Below are positions 35,920 through 44,884 of a stretch of 64,000 nucleotides of DNA, one piece after another. The number at the start of each line of letters is the position of its first letter. The first letter of the stretch is position 1. The stretch covers positions 1 through 64,000 of the forward strand of contig NZ_CP117180.1 of assembly GCF_033971325.1 (NCBI RefSeq), given 5' to 3'. A program made the translations under genes and the position numbers. The notes under the pieces are model-generated. The model was not told the origin of the DNA. It did not search any database and saw nothing but the letters and a program-made list of their open reading frames with translations. The DNA is from Hydrogenobacter sp. T-2 (lineage in GTDB: Bacteria; Aquificota; Aquificia; Aquificales; Aquificaceae).

Positions 35920-36812
35920 TAGAGCAGTATATAGAAAAGGCTAAGACTCTGCAGTCCGCTCTCCCTTACATAAGGGAGTTCTACGGTAAGACCTTTGTTA
36001 TAAAGTATGGTGGCTCGGCTATGACAGAGGAAAGCCTAAGAGAGAGCTTTGCAAGGGATGTGGTGCTTCTGAGGTATGTGGGTATAAGGGTTGTGGTGGT
36101 TCATGGAGGTGGTCCTCAAATAAGCCAGACCCTTGAGAGGTTTGGGGTAAAAGCTCATTTCGTAGGCGGAATGAGAAGGACTGACGAGGATACCATTCAT
36201 ATAGTTGAAATGGTTTTATCCGGTGATATAAACAAGGACATAGTGGCGCTTATAAACATGCATAGCGGTCAGAATATATATGCGGTGGGTCTCTCTGGCA
36301 GGGATGGGCAACTTATAAGGGCTAAGAAATTGGATAAGGAAAAATACTTCACAGAGCTTGGTCTTGAAGTGCCAGAGGAAGATATAGGCTTTGTGGGTGA
36401 AGTGGAAAGTGTAAACACAGAGCTACTCCATGCACTTATGGAAAAGGGTTATATACCAGTTATAGCTCCTATAGGTGTAGGCAAAAGGGGAGAGGCTTAC
36501 AACATAAATGCGGACTTAGTAGCTTCAGAGGTTGCAAAAGCACTCAAGGCGGAAAAGCTAATTTTTCTAACAGACACAGAAGGTGTAAAGGATGCTCAAG
36601 GAAAGCTCATACCAACGCTTAACAAGGACAAAGTTTACGAGCTTATACAGCAAAGCGTTATAAAAGGAGGCATGCTACCAAAGATAAAGAGTGCTATAAA
36701 GGCACTGCAATCTGGTGTTAGGAAAGTCCATATAATTGATGGTAGAGTTCCTCATTCCATACTTTTAGAGGTCTTCACTGAAGAAGGTATAGGGACGGAG
36801 ATAGTGGAATAA
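35916..36812 (+). CDS. argB: N-acetylglutamate kinase
   Basis: Second step of arginine synthesis. FVIKYGGSAM near residue 28, VHGGGPQI, and NINADLVASEVAKALKAEKLIFLTDT are the amino-acid kinase signatures. At 298 residues it has the N-terminal helix found in arginine-inhibited hexameric forms. Start overlaps the methyltransferase stop by 4 bp. Confidence 0.95.
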   Translation: MIEQYIEKAKTLQSALPYIREFYGKTFVIKYGGSAMTEESLRESFARDVVLLRYVGIRVVVVHGGGPQISQTLERFGVKAHFVGGMRRTDEDTIHIVEMVLSGDINKDIVALINMHSGQNIYAVGLSGRDGQLIRAKKLDKEKYFTELGLEVPEEDIGFVGEVESVNTELLHALMEKGYIPVIAPIGVGKRGEAYNINADLVASEVAKALKAEKLIFLTDTEGVKDAQGKLIPTLNKDKVYELIQQSVIKGGMLPKIKSAIKALQSGVRKVHIIDGRVPHSILLEVFTEEGIGTEIVE

Positions 36813-36920
36813 GCATATAAACACATTCATATGTTTTATTGAAAAATAACAAACTTTAATGGAAACATGAAAAAACTGGTGTTATGCTTTAGACAATAAA
36901 TCCAGTTGGGAGGTTATAAG
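36813..36920 (+). promoter_or_regulatory. Intergenic region with probable promoter for the SCP2-like gene
   Basis: An extended -10 TGTTATGCT (hexamer 36883-36888) has a weak -35 TGGAAA (36860-36865) at 17 nt. An inverted repeat AACTGG/CCAGTT (about 36875-36880 and 36902-36907) brackets the -10 and start site. GGGAGGT lies 6 nt before the ATG at 36921. Confidence 0.35.
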
Positions 36921-37406
36921 ATGAGAAAGCTCTATTTTCTACTGCTAAGTTTTAGCGGTGTTGTACTGTCCGCACCTGTTTTTATGGACGGAGAGTATGC
37001 AAAGGCATTGTGTGAAGCATGGAATAAAACGCCTCAACTTTCTGAGCAATTGGGAAAAAGTGAAAGCTGGGTTGCAGTTCCTGAGAGGAAGCTATTCCTT
37101 TACAGGGAAGACTGCGGGGATGCCAAGCAAATACAACTCACAATAAAAAATGAGGGAGGTAAGGCGGTTTGCGTTTACGGAGGACCTGCAAAGGACAAAA
37201 GGGGCAAGGATGACTTTCTTATGTATGCGGAGACAAAAAGATGGTTAGAGATGGGAAGAAAGGAATACGGACCTATGAGGGCAATGATGTTAGGAAGGCT
37301 CAAGTTTGAAGGACCGAGAGGTGTCGCCATGAAAAACATGGGACCCTTTGAAGCCTTTCTTGATATGGTGGATGATCCACCACACAATGCAAGCAGGTGT
37401 CCCTAA
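36921..37406 (+). CDS. Secreted SCP2-like (sterol carrier fold) protein
   Basis: 161 residues. The start is ATG 36921, with GGGAGGT in front, rather than an in-frame TTG 15 bp upstream. Residues 1-18 are a signal peptide (LYFLLLSFSGVVLSA). The mature part has KAVCVYGGPAKDKRGKDDFLMYA and GPMRAMMLGRLKFEG...MGPFEAFL, the pattern of bacterial SCP2 domains, which bind lipids in a hydrophobic tunnel. Three Cys are present. Convergent with truA (4 bp overlap). Confidence 0.7.
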   Translation: MRKLYFLLLSFSGVVLSAPVFMDGEYAKALCEAWNKTPQLSEQLGKSESWVAVPERKLFLYREDCGDAKQIQLTIKNEGGKAVCVYGGPAKDKRGKDDFLMYAETKRWLEMGRKEYGPMRAMMLGRLKFEGPRGVAMKNMGPFEAFLDMVDDPPHNASRCP

Positions 37407-38125
37407 AGTAATACCTTCTCAAGGGTAAGGCCCTTAGCCTTTGCGGTGTAGGGGCACTTGCCCTTTCCACTTAAGAACTCTTCTATGTCCTTTGGTTCAA
37501 GTTTTCCAAGTCCCACATATACAAGACTTCCCACAATTCTTCTAACCATATACCTAAGGAAGTTTCTTGCCTTTATTCTAAACTCTATAAGGTCTCCCTT
37601 TCCTATTAGACTTGCCTCTTGAACGTGTATGCGAGTTTCCTTTTCTTCTTCAAGTTTAGCAAAGGCGGAAAAGTCATGAAGTCCTTGAAAGAGACCAACT
37701 ATGGATGCCATCCTTTCAAAGTCAAGTTTGTAGGGAATTCTCCAGCAGAAGGGTTCAAGAAAAGGGTCTCTTGCATGGGTGTTTAGAATTCTATACAGGT
37801 AAACCTTACCCTTTACATGATAACGGGCATTAAAGCCCTCTTGTGTCCAAACCTTCTTTATACCCACATCCTCTGGTAGTAGTGAATTTAAAGCCTTTAG
37901 AAGGGTTTCCGTGTCAAAAAAACTCTCCGTTGGAAAATTAGCCACATACTCCACCGCATGCACGCCAGCGTCAGTCCTACAACAGCCTGTTAGTTTGATT
38001 GGGTGCTGGAATATCTTCTCCAAGACCTCTTTTAACACTCCTTGAACCGTCCTCAAATTAGGTTGAACCTGCCAGCCATGAAAGTTTGTCCCTACAAAAG
38101 AAAGGAGCAAAACGTAGTTAGGCAT
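37403..38125 (-). CDS. truA: tRNA pseudouridine(38-40) synthase
   Basis: 240 residues. YVLLLSFVGTNFHGWQVQPN at the start, the catalytic Asp motif CCRTDAGVHA, and NFLRYMVRRIVGSL are TruA signatures. Modifies the anticodon stem of many tRNAs. It follows ybeY by 9 bp in a phoH-ybeY-truA run. Confidence 0.94.
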   Translation of the reverse strand: MPNYVLLLSFVGTNFHGWQVQPNLRTVQGVLKEVLEKIFQHPIKLTGCCRTDAGVHAVEYVANFPTESFFDTETLLKALNSLLPEDVGIKKVWTQEGFNARYHVKGKVYLYRILNTHARDPFLEPFCWRIPYKLDFERMASIVGLFQGLHDFSAFAKLEEEKETRIHVQEASLIGKGDLIEFRIKARNFLRYMVRRIVGSLVYVGLGKLEPKDIEEFLSGKGKCPYTAKAKGLTLEKVLL

Positions 38126-38134
38126 AAGATAGGA

Positions 38135-38590
38135 TTATAAATAGTTTGAAAGACTTTCTATAAGCCTTTTTTCCAATTCCATAAAATGCTTCTCTTCCTC
38201 TTCTCCAAGCTCATGGTCATAGCCCAACAGATGCACAAAGCCGTGCACCAAAAGCCTTTTTATCTCTTCTTCAAGGCTGTGCCCTAACTCTTTTGCTTGC
38301 CTTTTAGCAGTGTCTATAGATATAACTATCTCGCCAAGGAGTTTGTATCCGCCTACCTGCTCCTTGTATATAAAAGAAAGGACATCCGTAGCCTTGTCCT
38401 TGCCTCTAAAGTTTTTGTTTAGAAGCCTTATAGTCTCATCGTCTGTTAGGTATATGCTTAACTCTATACCTTCTAAGCCTTGAATATCTAACAGCTTGCC
38501 AACTATATCTCTAACCCATCTAATCCTTACCTTTCCCTTCTCCTTCCTTGCTAAAACCCTGTTCTTCCTTTGCTCTTTCAAACTCTTCAT
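38135..38590 (-). CDS. ybeY: Endoribonuclease YbeY
   Basis: Metal-dependent RNase for 16S rRNA 3' maturation and ribosome quality control. The zinc motif [15 protein letters not shown] near 113-127 and DKATDVLSF are diagnostic. The written start gives 151 residues with a basic N-terminal extension that overlaps phoH by 71 bp; a later start is possible, so the 5' end is uncertain. Confidence 0.9.
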   Translation of the reverse strand: MKSLKEQRKNRVLARKEKGKVRIRWVRDIVGKLLDIQGLEGIELSIYLTDDETIRLLNKNFRGKDKATDVLSFIYKEQVGGYKLLGEIVISIDTAKRQAKELGHSLEEEIKRLLVHGFVHLLGYDHELGEEEEKHFMELEKRLIESLSNYL

Positions 38591-39530
38591 AGGCTTTTAT
38601 TATCCTCGCAACTATAGGATGCCTGACCACGTCCTCGTCCTTAAACCACACAAAGCTAATACCTTCTATACCTTGCAAAACCTTTATGGCTTCTACTAAA
38701 CCCGATTGCTCTCTCTTAGGAAGGTCTATCTGTGTTATATCACCTGTTATAACTACTTTTGAGCCAAAACCTATACGAGTGAGAAACATTTTCATCTGCT
38801 CTTTTGTAGAGTTCTGTGCTTCGTCCAAGATTATAAAGGCATCGTTGAGAGTCCTTCCTCTCATAAAGGCAAGAGGTGCTATCTCTATTATGTTTCTTTC
38901 AAGCATGTAACTTGCCTTATCATAGTCTACCATGTCGTAAAGGGCATCATAAAGGGGTCTAAGGTATGGGTCTACCTTTTCCGCTATACCACCAGGCAAA
39001 AAGCCCAGTTTTTCTCCAGCTTCTACCGCAGGTCTGGTGAGTATTATCTTATTAACCTTGTTTGCTTTTAGATGTGCCAGTGCCATTGCCATAGCAAGGT
39101 AGGTCTTGCCTGTCCCTGCTGGACCAATTCCAAAGACTATATCGTTGTTCCTTATGGCGTCCACATATATGTTTTGAGTATGAGTCTTTGGCAGTATGGC
39201 CTTTTTCCTATGGGTTATGAGTATTATCTCTTCTCTTGGAGTCTCTTCCCTTTCAAGCTTTAGCCTAACGTAATTTCTTGCTCTCTCTTTTACCTCCTGA
39301 GGCGTTAAGGTGGACGTTCTTAGCTCTTTTATTATGTCCTTTAGAAAATCGTATACTGCACGGACTCTGTCTTCTTCTCCTCTTATGAGTATCTCTGTTC
39401 CCTTTGCGGATATCTTCACATCAAAGAGCTGTGAAAAATACTTGAGGTTTTCGTCTCCTCTTCCAACTATGGCGTAGAACTTCTCATCAAAGCTTCCAAG
39501 GTCAAGCCTTTCCTCTACTCTTTCTGTCAT
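38520..39530 (-). CDS. PhoH-family ATPase
   Basis: 336 residues. A KH-like N-terminal RNA-binding part is followed by the PhoH P-loop ATPase: [21 protein letters not shown] near 130, [16 protein letters not shown], and ILDEAQNST. PhoH is widely neighbour to ybeY and thought to act in RNA metabolism with it. The C-terminal tail is highly charged ([16 protein letters not shown]) and overlaps ybeY. Confidence 0.92.
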   Translation of the reverse strand: MTERVEERLDLGSFDEKFYAIVGRGDENLKYFSQLFDVKISAKGTEILIRGEEDRVRAVYDFLKDIIKELRTSTLTPQEVKERARNYVRLKLEREETPREEIILITHRKKAILPKTHTQNIYVDAIRNNDIVFGIGPAGTGKTYLAMAMALAHLKANKVNKIILTRPAVEAGEKLGFLPGGIAEKVDPYLRPLYDALYDMVDYDKASYMLERNIIEIAPLAFMRGRTLNDAFIILDEAQNSTKEQMKMFLTRIGFGSKVVITGDITQIDLPKREQSGLVEAIKVLQGIEGISFVWFKDEDVVRHPIVARIIKAYEEFERAKEEQGFSKEGEGKGKD

Positions 39531-39601
39531 TGTAATATGGGTTATTCGTTAAATATAAATCCTCTCTCCTTAAAATCAAGTCTGAGCTATATCATTTAGG
39601 G

Positions 39602-39630
39602 TTGACAGCTTCCTCTCTTGTTTGTATTTT
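39602..39630 (+). promoter_or_regulatory. Strong htpX promoter
   Basis: Perfect -35 TTGACA (39602-39607), exactly 17 nt, then TATTTT (39625-39630). The start site should lie near 39637, giving a leader of about 120 nt before htpX. It is one of the strongest-looking promoters in the window. Confidence 0.65.
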
Positions 39631-39636
39631 AAACTT

Positions 39637-39757
39637 ATATAAATACCTGTGGCATGGACCAAAACCGCCTGCTGGGGCAGTCCATGTGTAAAAAGGCGGG
39701 ATACAAATACCCCAGCCCAGTCAGCCTTATCATGGCTGTCTGGAGGAGGAAAAGGAA
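39637..39757 (+). ncRNA. Candidate structured leader RNA of htpX
   Basis: The leader has three perfect helices that cross one another: 39653-39659 with 39680-39686 (CATGGAC/GTCCATG), 39665-39670 with 39694-39699 (CCGCCT/AGGCGG) and 39671-39677 with 39710-39716 (GCTGGGG/CCCCAGC). A separate hairpin, 39717-39726 with 39734-39743 (9 pairs, one U-U), ends directly before the AGGAGG at 39744-39749. I do not recognise a known riboswitch class. A reading frame through the same bases is an alternative explanation. Confidence 0.4.
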
Positions 39758-39773
39758 ATGGGCTACGCAATAA
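39654..39773 (+). CDS. Possible 39-residue upstream peptide overlapping htpX
   Basis: An ATG at 39654, about 17 nt after the predicted start site, opens 39 codons ending at TAA 39771-39773, overlapping the htpX start by 16 bp in another frame. The peptide has a basic tail (MAVWRRKRKWATQ) and one Cys. There is no Shine-Dalgarno. It may be a leader peptide, a real small protein, or chance; it competes with the structured-RNA reading of the same interval. Confidence 0.25.
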   Translation: MDQNRLLGQSMCKKAGYKYPSPVSLIMAVWRRKRKWATQ

Positions 39774-40630
39774 GGAGTGTTATACTGCTTGGAGTTTTGA
39801 CGGGTCTTTTCCTGTTCGTAGGTAATCTGATAGGTGGTAGGGTTGGAATGACTATCGCCCTCGTGTTGGCAGGAATTATGAACTTCCTCGCCTATTGGTT
39901 TTCTGACAAGATAGTGCTTAAGATGTATGGTGCAAGGGAGATACCCTACGAGGAGGCTCCATGGCTTCACAGGATGGTGGAAGAGCTCGCCCAGAGGGCA
40001 AATATACCAAAACCCAAAGTATACCTTGTCCCTATGGAACAGCCCAACGCCTTTGCTACAGGAAGAGGACCTTCTAACGGTGCGGTGGCGGTCACTTCTG
40101 GCATACTCAGGCTCTTGAACGAAAGGGAACTAAGAGGCGTGCTCGCTCACGAGATCGGACATATAAAAAACAGAGATGTTTTGGTTGCCACCATGGCAGC
40201 AACTATAGCGGGTGCCATATCTTACCTTGTAAGCATGCTACAATGGGCTCTCATATTTGGACACTCAAGGGACGGTGAGAATAACAACAATCCTCTTTCT
40301 CTTATAGCAAGCATAGCCATGATAATTATAACACCCATAATAGCCACCATTATCCAAATGGCTATATCTCGCTCAAGGGAATATATGGCGGACGAAACTG
40401 GTGCAAGGATCTCTGGAGACCCTCTTGCCCTTGCCAGTGCCCTTGAGAAGATACACAACTACGTGCATCAAATACCAGCGGAAGTCAACCAAGGAACTGC
40501 CCACCTTTTCATAGAGAACCCCCTTTCTGGTCAAGGTATATGGGAGCTTTTCTCCACACACCCATCTACAGAAAAGAGAATTGCAAGGCTCAAGGAGTTT
40601 GCAAGGCAGATGGGGGTATTTGCATACTAA
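39758..40630 (+). CDS. htpX: HtpX membrane-bound zinc metalloprotease
   Basis: Inner-membrane quality-control protease. 290 residues: two N-terminal transmembrane helices (about 5-22, 28-47), the zinc motif LAHEIGHIKNRDV near 130, two further hydrophobic segments, and SREYMADETGA with the third zinc ligand. AGGAGG lies 8 nt before the ATG. Unlike most genes here it has a long, structured leader, which suggests stress-responsive translation control. Confidence 0.93.
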   Translation: MGYAIRSVILLGVLTGLFLFVGNLIGGRVGMTIALVLAGIMNFLAYWFSDKIVLKMYGAREIPYEEAPWLHRMVEELAQRANIPKPKVYLVPMEQPNAFATGRGPSNGAVAVTSGILRLLNERELRGVLAHEIGHIKNRDVLVATMAATIAGAISYLVSMLQWALIFGHSRDGENNNNPLSLIASIAMIIITPIIATIIQMAISRSREYMADETGARISGDPLALASALEKIHNYVHQIPAEVNQGTAHLFIENPLSGQGIWELFSTHPSTEKRIARLKEFARQMGVFAY

Positions 40631-41016
40631 GATAGCACGTGTTTTTCTGGAACTACGCAGAGGAACTCCCCCTCTGCGACCTTCTCTTCTCCTCTTTTAA
40701 CCTCCACAAAAACCCATCGCTTTTTACCCTCCGCCTTTATGAGCCTTCCCTCCGCTATAAGCTCATCTCCTACCACCACTGGCTTTAAAAACTTTATACT
40801 TGCCTGTGCTAATACCACCGTTGGCTCGTTTACCGTTGCCATAGCACAAAAGTCCGCAAGAGAAAAGATAAAGCCTCCATGCACAAGACCCTTCTCATCC
40901 GCCACCATCCTACGGTCTGTCTTTAGCTTAAGCACCGCAGAGCCTTCAGAAAGTTCAATAATCTCACCGCTAAGGCTTGTGTCAATCTCCAAGTGCGTTC
41001 TTAACTGCATGGACAA
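40627..41016 (-). CDS. Hotdog-fold thioesterase (PaaI-like)
   Basis: 129 residues. GLVHGGFIFSLADFCAMATVN is the hotdog helix with the HGG motif, followed by ASIKFLKPVVVGDEL. Acyl-CoA thioesterase activity is likely from the family; substrate unknown. It overlaps the trpF stop by 35 bp; a start at the second Met would shorten that slightly. Convergent with htpX. Confidence 0.85.
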   Translation of the reverse strand: MSMQLRTHLEIDTSLSGEIIELSEGSAVLKLKTDRRMVADEKGLVHGGFIFSLADFCAMATVNEPTVVLAQASIKFLKPVVVGDELIAEGRLIKAEGKKRWVFVEVKRGEEKVAEGEFLCVVPEKHVLS

Positions 41017-41596
41017 ACTCCTCCATTTTTTTATGGTCTTTTATGCCAGGGATTACCTCTATGCTGGAGGAAACATCAACACCAAAGGGTTTTACAGTTC
41101 TTATAGCATCCCTAACGCTTTCAGAATTCAAACCACCTGCGAGAATTACCCTAAAGCCTCTTTCCACGAGCCCCTTTGCAGTGCTCCAATCAGACCTCTT
41201 GCCACTTCCACCATAGGATTCTGAGCAAGCATCAAGAAGCACCGCATGTGCCTCTTTCCACTCCTCTTGAACCTTGAGCCCCAGACAGCTCCTAAAGGCT
41301 TTTATGACCCTTTCTATGCCAATTTCCATGGCAAAGTCCAGGCTCTCCTCTCCATGAAGTTGAATAAGGTCAAAGCCCATCTCTAAAGCCTCTTTTGCCT
41401 CCTCCAGGGTAGGGTTTACCATAACCGCCACACTTTTGGAACCCTTTACAGCCTCAAGAAGTTTCACAGCCCTACACATCTCCACATACCTTGGACTTTT
41501 GGAATAGAGTATTATGCCTAAGTAATCCACCCTTAGGCTTAACGCTTTTTTTATGTCCTCTTCCCTTGTAAAACCGCAGAGTTTTATTTTTACCAT
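40982..41596 (-). CDS. trpF: Phosphoribosylanthranilate isomerase
   Basis: Tryptophan synthesis, Amadori rearrangement of PRA. VKIKLCGFTREEDIKKAL contains the catalytic Cys; the Asp acid is in GVDVSSSIEVIPGIKDHKKM; IQLHGEE and LAGGLNSESV are barrel motifs. 204 residues. Other trp genes are not adjacent, as usual in Aquificaceae where the pathway is dispersed. Confidence 0.94.
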   Translation of the reverse strand: MVKIKLCGFTREEDIKKALSLRVDYLGIILYSKSPRYVEMCRAVKLLEAVKGSKSVAVMVNPTLEEAKEALEMGFDLIQLHGEESLDFAMEIGIERVIKAFRSCLGLKVQEEWKEAHAVLLDACSESYGGSGKRSDWSTAKGLVERGFRVILAGGLNSESVRDAIRTVKPFGVDVSSSIEVIPGIKDHKKMEEFVHAVKNALGD

Positions 41597-41676
41597 TTAA
41601 GTGAGGAATATTATATAACTTGGTTAACTTTCTCTCTTTGAAGAAATGCCTATATTTTACACTTGGAGGTGTAAAA

Positions 41677-42165
41677 ATGAAAGCAATATTAGGATTACTT
41701 CTAATCTTTAGCTTGGTTTTTGCTCAGCCCCATGGCAAGGTAGTGCAAACGCCATATGTAAAACCCTTCAAAGTGGTTTACGAGCTATTTCTTGACCATC
41801 CAGAGAAGATAAGACCAGCTCTTGGATGGATATCCAATGTTATCTTTGTCCTTACAAACCCTCCCTATGATTTCAGCCCAGATGATATACACATAGTGGT
41901 GGTTTCTCATGGCAGAGAGCTTCCTGTTTTTGCCATGAAAAACAAAGAGCAGTATGCGGATATAGTGGAGAGGCTTGAAAGCCTTAGCATGTATGGAGTA
42001 GAGTTTAAGGTGTGCAAAATGGCGGCGGAGCAAATATACGGACTTTCAGAAAAGGACTTTTATCCCTTTGTTGAGCTCGTCCCTTCCGCTATAACAGAGA
42101 TAATCCACTGGCAACTTCAAGGCTACGCCCTAATGATACCTCAAGTTTTTGAAATAAGAAGATAA
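41677..42165 (+). CDS. Secreted DsrE-like protein
   Basis: 162 residues from ATG 41677, which has GGAGGT before it; an in-frame start at 41620 is less likely. Residues 1-16 are a signal peptide (ILGLLLIFSLVFA). The remainder resembles the periplasmic DsrE family (IHIVVVSHGRELPVFA and VEFKVCKMAAEQIYGL, with the conserved Cys). DsrE folds handle sulfur, but function is open. A related protein is encoded at 57.8 kb. Convergent with the MNT gene (25 bp overlap). Confidence 0.75.
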   Translation: MKAILGLLLIFSLVFAQPHGKVVQTPYVKPFKVVYELFLDHPEKIRPALGWISNVIFVLTNPPYDFSPDDIHIVVVSHGRELPVFAMKNKEQYADIVERLESLSMYGVEFKVCKMAAEQIYGLSEKDFYPFVELVPSAITEIIHWQLQGYALMIPQVFEIRR

Positions 42166-42497
42166 GCCCCGAGCCTTCTTAGAGTTTCTTCCTTTTTGCT
42201 CTCTTCTACCACCACCAAGTCAAAGTCCATTTTTAGCCTGTCTGCCACGAAGTTAAATATTTCTCTGTAAACCCTCCAGAAGTTTGACCTATCTAACCTT
42301 ACTCTTACCACCACAAGCAAGTCCACATCGCTAAGCCCTCTCTCTTCACCCTTTGCCAAAGAGCCAAAAAGGTATACTTGGCTAACATTTTCCAGCTCGC
42401 TCTTCATCTTCTCAGCCAAGTTTTTGAGAAAGCTCAGGAGCTCATCCTTCCTTATGTATATGAGTTTTGCACCATTGCAGGATATTATTGCACGCAT
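42141..42497 (-). CDS. MNT-type nucleotidyltransferase (probable antitoxin)
   Basis: 118 residues. YLFGSLAKGEERGLSDVDLLVVV has the GSxxxG...DxD core of minimal nucleotidyltransferases; a third acidic residue is in DFDLVVVEES. In HEPN-MNT pairs this enzyme neutralises the HEPN RNase, in known cases by AMPylation or similar. The written start overlaps the HEPN gene by 56 bp; a later non-ATG start is possible. Confidence 0.8.
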   Translation of the reverse strand: MRAIISCNGAKLIYIRKDELLSFLKNLAEKMKSELENVSQVYLFGSLAKGEERGLSDVDLLVVVRVRLDRSNFWRVYREIFNFVADRLKMDFDLVVVEESKKEETLRRLGAYLLISKT

Positions 42498-42840
42498 CTA
42501 TTGCCTCCTGTGCATTTTCCTCTGTGTAATAGTCAGAGGGTTTGCCTGCAGGCAGACCATTGGGATATCTCGTTGGTATGTAATACAGGTCAAGGCTCTT
42601 AGCGCATCTTTCCACTTCCCTTGGTATGTCAAGCCCTGCCTGTTTTAAAGACTGTAAAAGGGCAAGCAGGGAATGTCCCCAGGGTTCAAAGCCTTTATGC
42701 ATGCAGAGTGCCTTAAGAGCCTTTTCCGCAGACTGCTGTGCGGTAAAGCAAGCCCACTCATAATAGCCATGCTCTAAATCAAGCCTTGCCTTTTCTTCGT
42801 CCCTAAGTGCTTGCTCCCACCAGTCTTTCCATCGGTTCAT
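42442..42840 (-). CDS. HEPN-domain protein (probable toxin partner)
   Basis: 132 residues. [40 protein letters not shown] and [12 protein letters not shown] are the PF05168 HEPN pattern, with RYPNGLP and DYYTEENA at the end. No perfect RX4-6H motif is obvious, so RNase activity is uncertain. Upstream of and overlapping the MNT gene, the standard order. A TATAGT box 7 nt before the ATG, in a 21-bp divergent spacer with glgB. Confidence 0.8.
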   Translation of the reverse strand: MNRWKDWWEQALRDEEKARLDLEHGYYEWACFTAQQSAEKALKALCMHKGFEPWGHSLLALLQSLKQAGLDIPREVERCAKSLDLYYIPTRYPNGLPAGKPSDYYTEENAQEAIDACNNILQWCKTHIHKEG

Positions 42841-42842
42841 GG

Positions 42843-42855
42843 ACTATACTATAAC
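42843..42855. promoter_or_regulatory. Divergent -10 boxes between HEPN gene and glgB
   Basis: The 21-bp spacer contains TATAAC on the plus strand (42850-42855, 6 nt before the glgB ATG) and TATAGT on the minus strand (42848-42853, 7 nt before the HEPN ATG). GAGG sits only 1 nt from the glgB ATG, too close to be a normal ribosome site. Confidence 0.5.
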
Positions 42856-42861
42856 AGAGGC

Positions 42862-44751
42862 ATGAGGGTTTTTTATGACTTTTCCCTTATAACCGACTAC
42901 GATGTATACCTTTTTAAAGAAGGTTCTCACTGTAGGTTATATGAAAAGCTGGGCTGTCATCTTTTTGAGGATGGTGCCTATTTTGCGGTATGGGCTCCCC
43001 ATGCGGAGCAGGTTTTCCTTTTTGGAGATTTCAACCACTGGGACAAGCACTCTCTGCCTTTGAGGAAAAGAGAAGATGGCTCTGGTATATGGGAAGGCTT
43101 TGTAAAAGGTGTCAAAAAGGGTCAAAGGTATAAATACCACCTTTATACTTCGTGGGGCTACTGGACAGACAGGGCAGACCCCTTTGGCTTTTTTCACGAA
43201 ACTCCACCCTTGACCGCCTCTATCGTATGGGAACTAAGTTATGAGTGGCACGACGAAGAGTGGTTAAGGAAAAGAAGGGACCTAAACCATCACAGGTCAC
43301 CTATTAGCATATACGAGGTTCATCTTGGTTCGTGGAGAAGAGTGCCAGAAGAGGGAAACAGATGGCTAAGCTACAGAGAGCTTGCACCTCTTTTGGCAGA
43401 GTATGTAAAGGAAATGGGTTTTACCCACGTGGAGTTTCTACCTGTGATGGAGCATCCCTTTTATGGGTCTTGGGGCTATCAAATAACAGGCTACTTTGCA
43501 CCCACTTCACGCTATGGCACACCTCAAGACTTTATGTATCTTGTGGACTATCTCCATCAAGAGGGTATTGGAGTTATCCTTGATTGGGTTCCCTCTCACT
43601 TTCCCACCGATGGGCATGGACTGGCATACTTTGATGGGACTCACCTTTATGAGTATGGAGATTGGAGAAAGGGCTGGCATCCTGACTGGAAAAGCTATGT
43701 TTTTGACTATGGAAAGGGTGAGGTAAGGTCCTTTCTGCTTAGCTCCGCTCACTTTTGGCTTGAGAAATACCACGTGGACGGTCTTAGGGTAGATGCGGTT
43801 GCCAGCATGCTCTACTTGGACTACTCAAGGCATGAATGGGTTCCCAACATATACGGTGGCAAAGAAAACCTTGAAGCCATAGACTTTTTGAAAAAGCTCA
43901 ATACATGCCTATACAAGGATTTTGAGGGCATACAGACTATAGCGGAAGAGTCTACCGCCTTTCCCATGGTAAGCAGACCCGTGTATCTTGGTGGGCTCGG
44001 CTTTGGCTTTAAGTGGAACATGGGCTGGATGAACGACACGCTTTTTTACATGTCCAAAGACCCCATATACAGGAAATACCACCATCATCAGCTCACCTTT
44101 AGCATCTGGTATGCCTTTTCTGAAAACTTTATACTTCCCCTTTCCCACGACGAAGTAGTCCATGGCAAAGGCTCACTCATATCCAAAATGCCAGGCGACT
44201 ATTGGCAAAAGTTTGCCAACCTTAGGCTCCTCTTGGGATACATGTGGACTCATCCAGGGAAAAAGCTCCTCTTTATGGGTGGAGAGTTTGCTCAGTGGAG
44301 GGAGTGGAACCATGACCAAAGTCTTGATTGGCATCTTCTCCAATACGAAAGCCACAGAGGAATTCAAAGGCTCATAAAGGACCTAAATAAGCTCTACAGA
44401 GAAGAGAAGGCACTTCACGAGCTGGATTGCGAGCCAGAGGGCTTTGAATGGGTAGATTTCTATGACTGGGAAAAGAGTATTATTAGCTATCTTAGGAAAT
44501 CCTCCGAGGGAGACCTTCTGCTTGTGGTTTGCAACTTCACACCCGTTCCTCGCTTTGAATACAGAATAGGTGTGCCAAAGGCAGGCTTTTGGAAGGAGCT
44601 TTTAAACACAGACTCTGAGATATACGGTGGCTCAAATCTTGGTAATATGGGTGGAGTATGGGCGGAAGAGGTGCCTTTTCATGGAAGACCTTTCTCTCTT
44701 AAACTTACACTACCACCTCTTGCGGTGGTGGTGTTAAAGAAGATTTTATAA
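42862..44751 (+). CDS. glgB: 1,4-alpha-glucan branching enzyme
   Basis: Introduces alpha-1,6 branches in glycogen; GH13 family. N-terminal CBM48-like module ([21 protein letters not shown]) then the TIM barrel with [10 protein letters not shown], nucleophile Asp in [17 protein letters not shown], acid Glu in IAEESTAF, and [15 protein letters not shown] start at ATG 42862 (629 residues) rather than an in-frame upstream ATG that would run into the HEPN gene. Length is usual for bacterial GlgB lacking the N1 module. Other glg genes are outside. Confidence 0.94.
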   Translation: MRVFYDFSLITDYDVYLFKEGSHCRLYEKLGCHLFEDGAYFAVWAPHAEQVFLFGDFNHWDKHSLPLRKREDGSGIWEGFVKGVKKGQRYKYHLYTSWGYWTDRADPFGFFHETPPLTASIVWELSYEWHDEEWLRKRRDLNHHRSPISIYEVHLGSWRRVPEEGNRWLSYRELAPLLAEYVKEMGFTHVEFLPVMEHPFYGSWGYQITGYFAPTSRYGTPQDFMYLVDYLHQEGIGVILDWVPSHFPTDGHGLAYFDGTHLYEYGDWRKGWHPDWKSYVFDYGKGEVRSFLLSSAHFWLEKYHVDGLRVDAVASMLYLDYSRHEWVPNIYGGKENLEAIDFLKKLNTCLYKDFEGIQTIAEESTAFPMVSRPVYLGGLGFGFKWNMGWMNDTLFYMSKDPIYRKYHHHQLTFSIWYAFSENFILPLSHDEVVHGKGSLISKMPGDYWQKFANLRLLLGYMWTHPGKKLLFMGGEFAQWREWNHDQSLDWHLLQYESHRGIQRLIKDLNKLYREEKALHELDCEPEGFEWVDFYDWEKSIISYLRKSSEGDLLLVVCNFTPVPRFEYRIGVPKAGFWKELLNTDSEIYGGSNLGNMGGVWAEEVPFHGRPFSLKLTLPPLAVVVLKKIL

Positions 44752-44884
44752 GTTAGAACTTCATATTTTTTAGGATACGGATTGATAGAAAGCTCTTCAA
44801 TGGCAGAAAGTATCCTATAGGTGTGCTGGCGTCAATCCTTTTGAAGTCATCGCTTACCGATTTTTTGAAGAGCAGTTTATACAT
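44752..44884 (-). pseudogene. Frameshifted, truncated RelE/ParE-type toxin remnant
   Basis: An ATG at 44884 overlaps the end of the antitoxin gene and encodes YKLLFKKSVSDDFKRID, typical RelE N-terminus. About 20 codons on, the frame breaks near 44812-44820; in another frame the sequence continues as RILSAIEELSINPYPKKYE, the next part of the same family. The last third, with the catalytic YRIRVGDYRV-type segment, is absent because glgB begins here. The module is therefore dead. Read by eye on the minus strand; the family match is by pattern. Confidence 0.6.

Noticed and set aside
36813-36860. Operator-like palindrome near AAACACATTCATATGTTTT
   Set aside because: Arms match over only five bases around an 8-9 nt centre in AT-rich DNA; likely chance.
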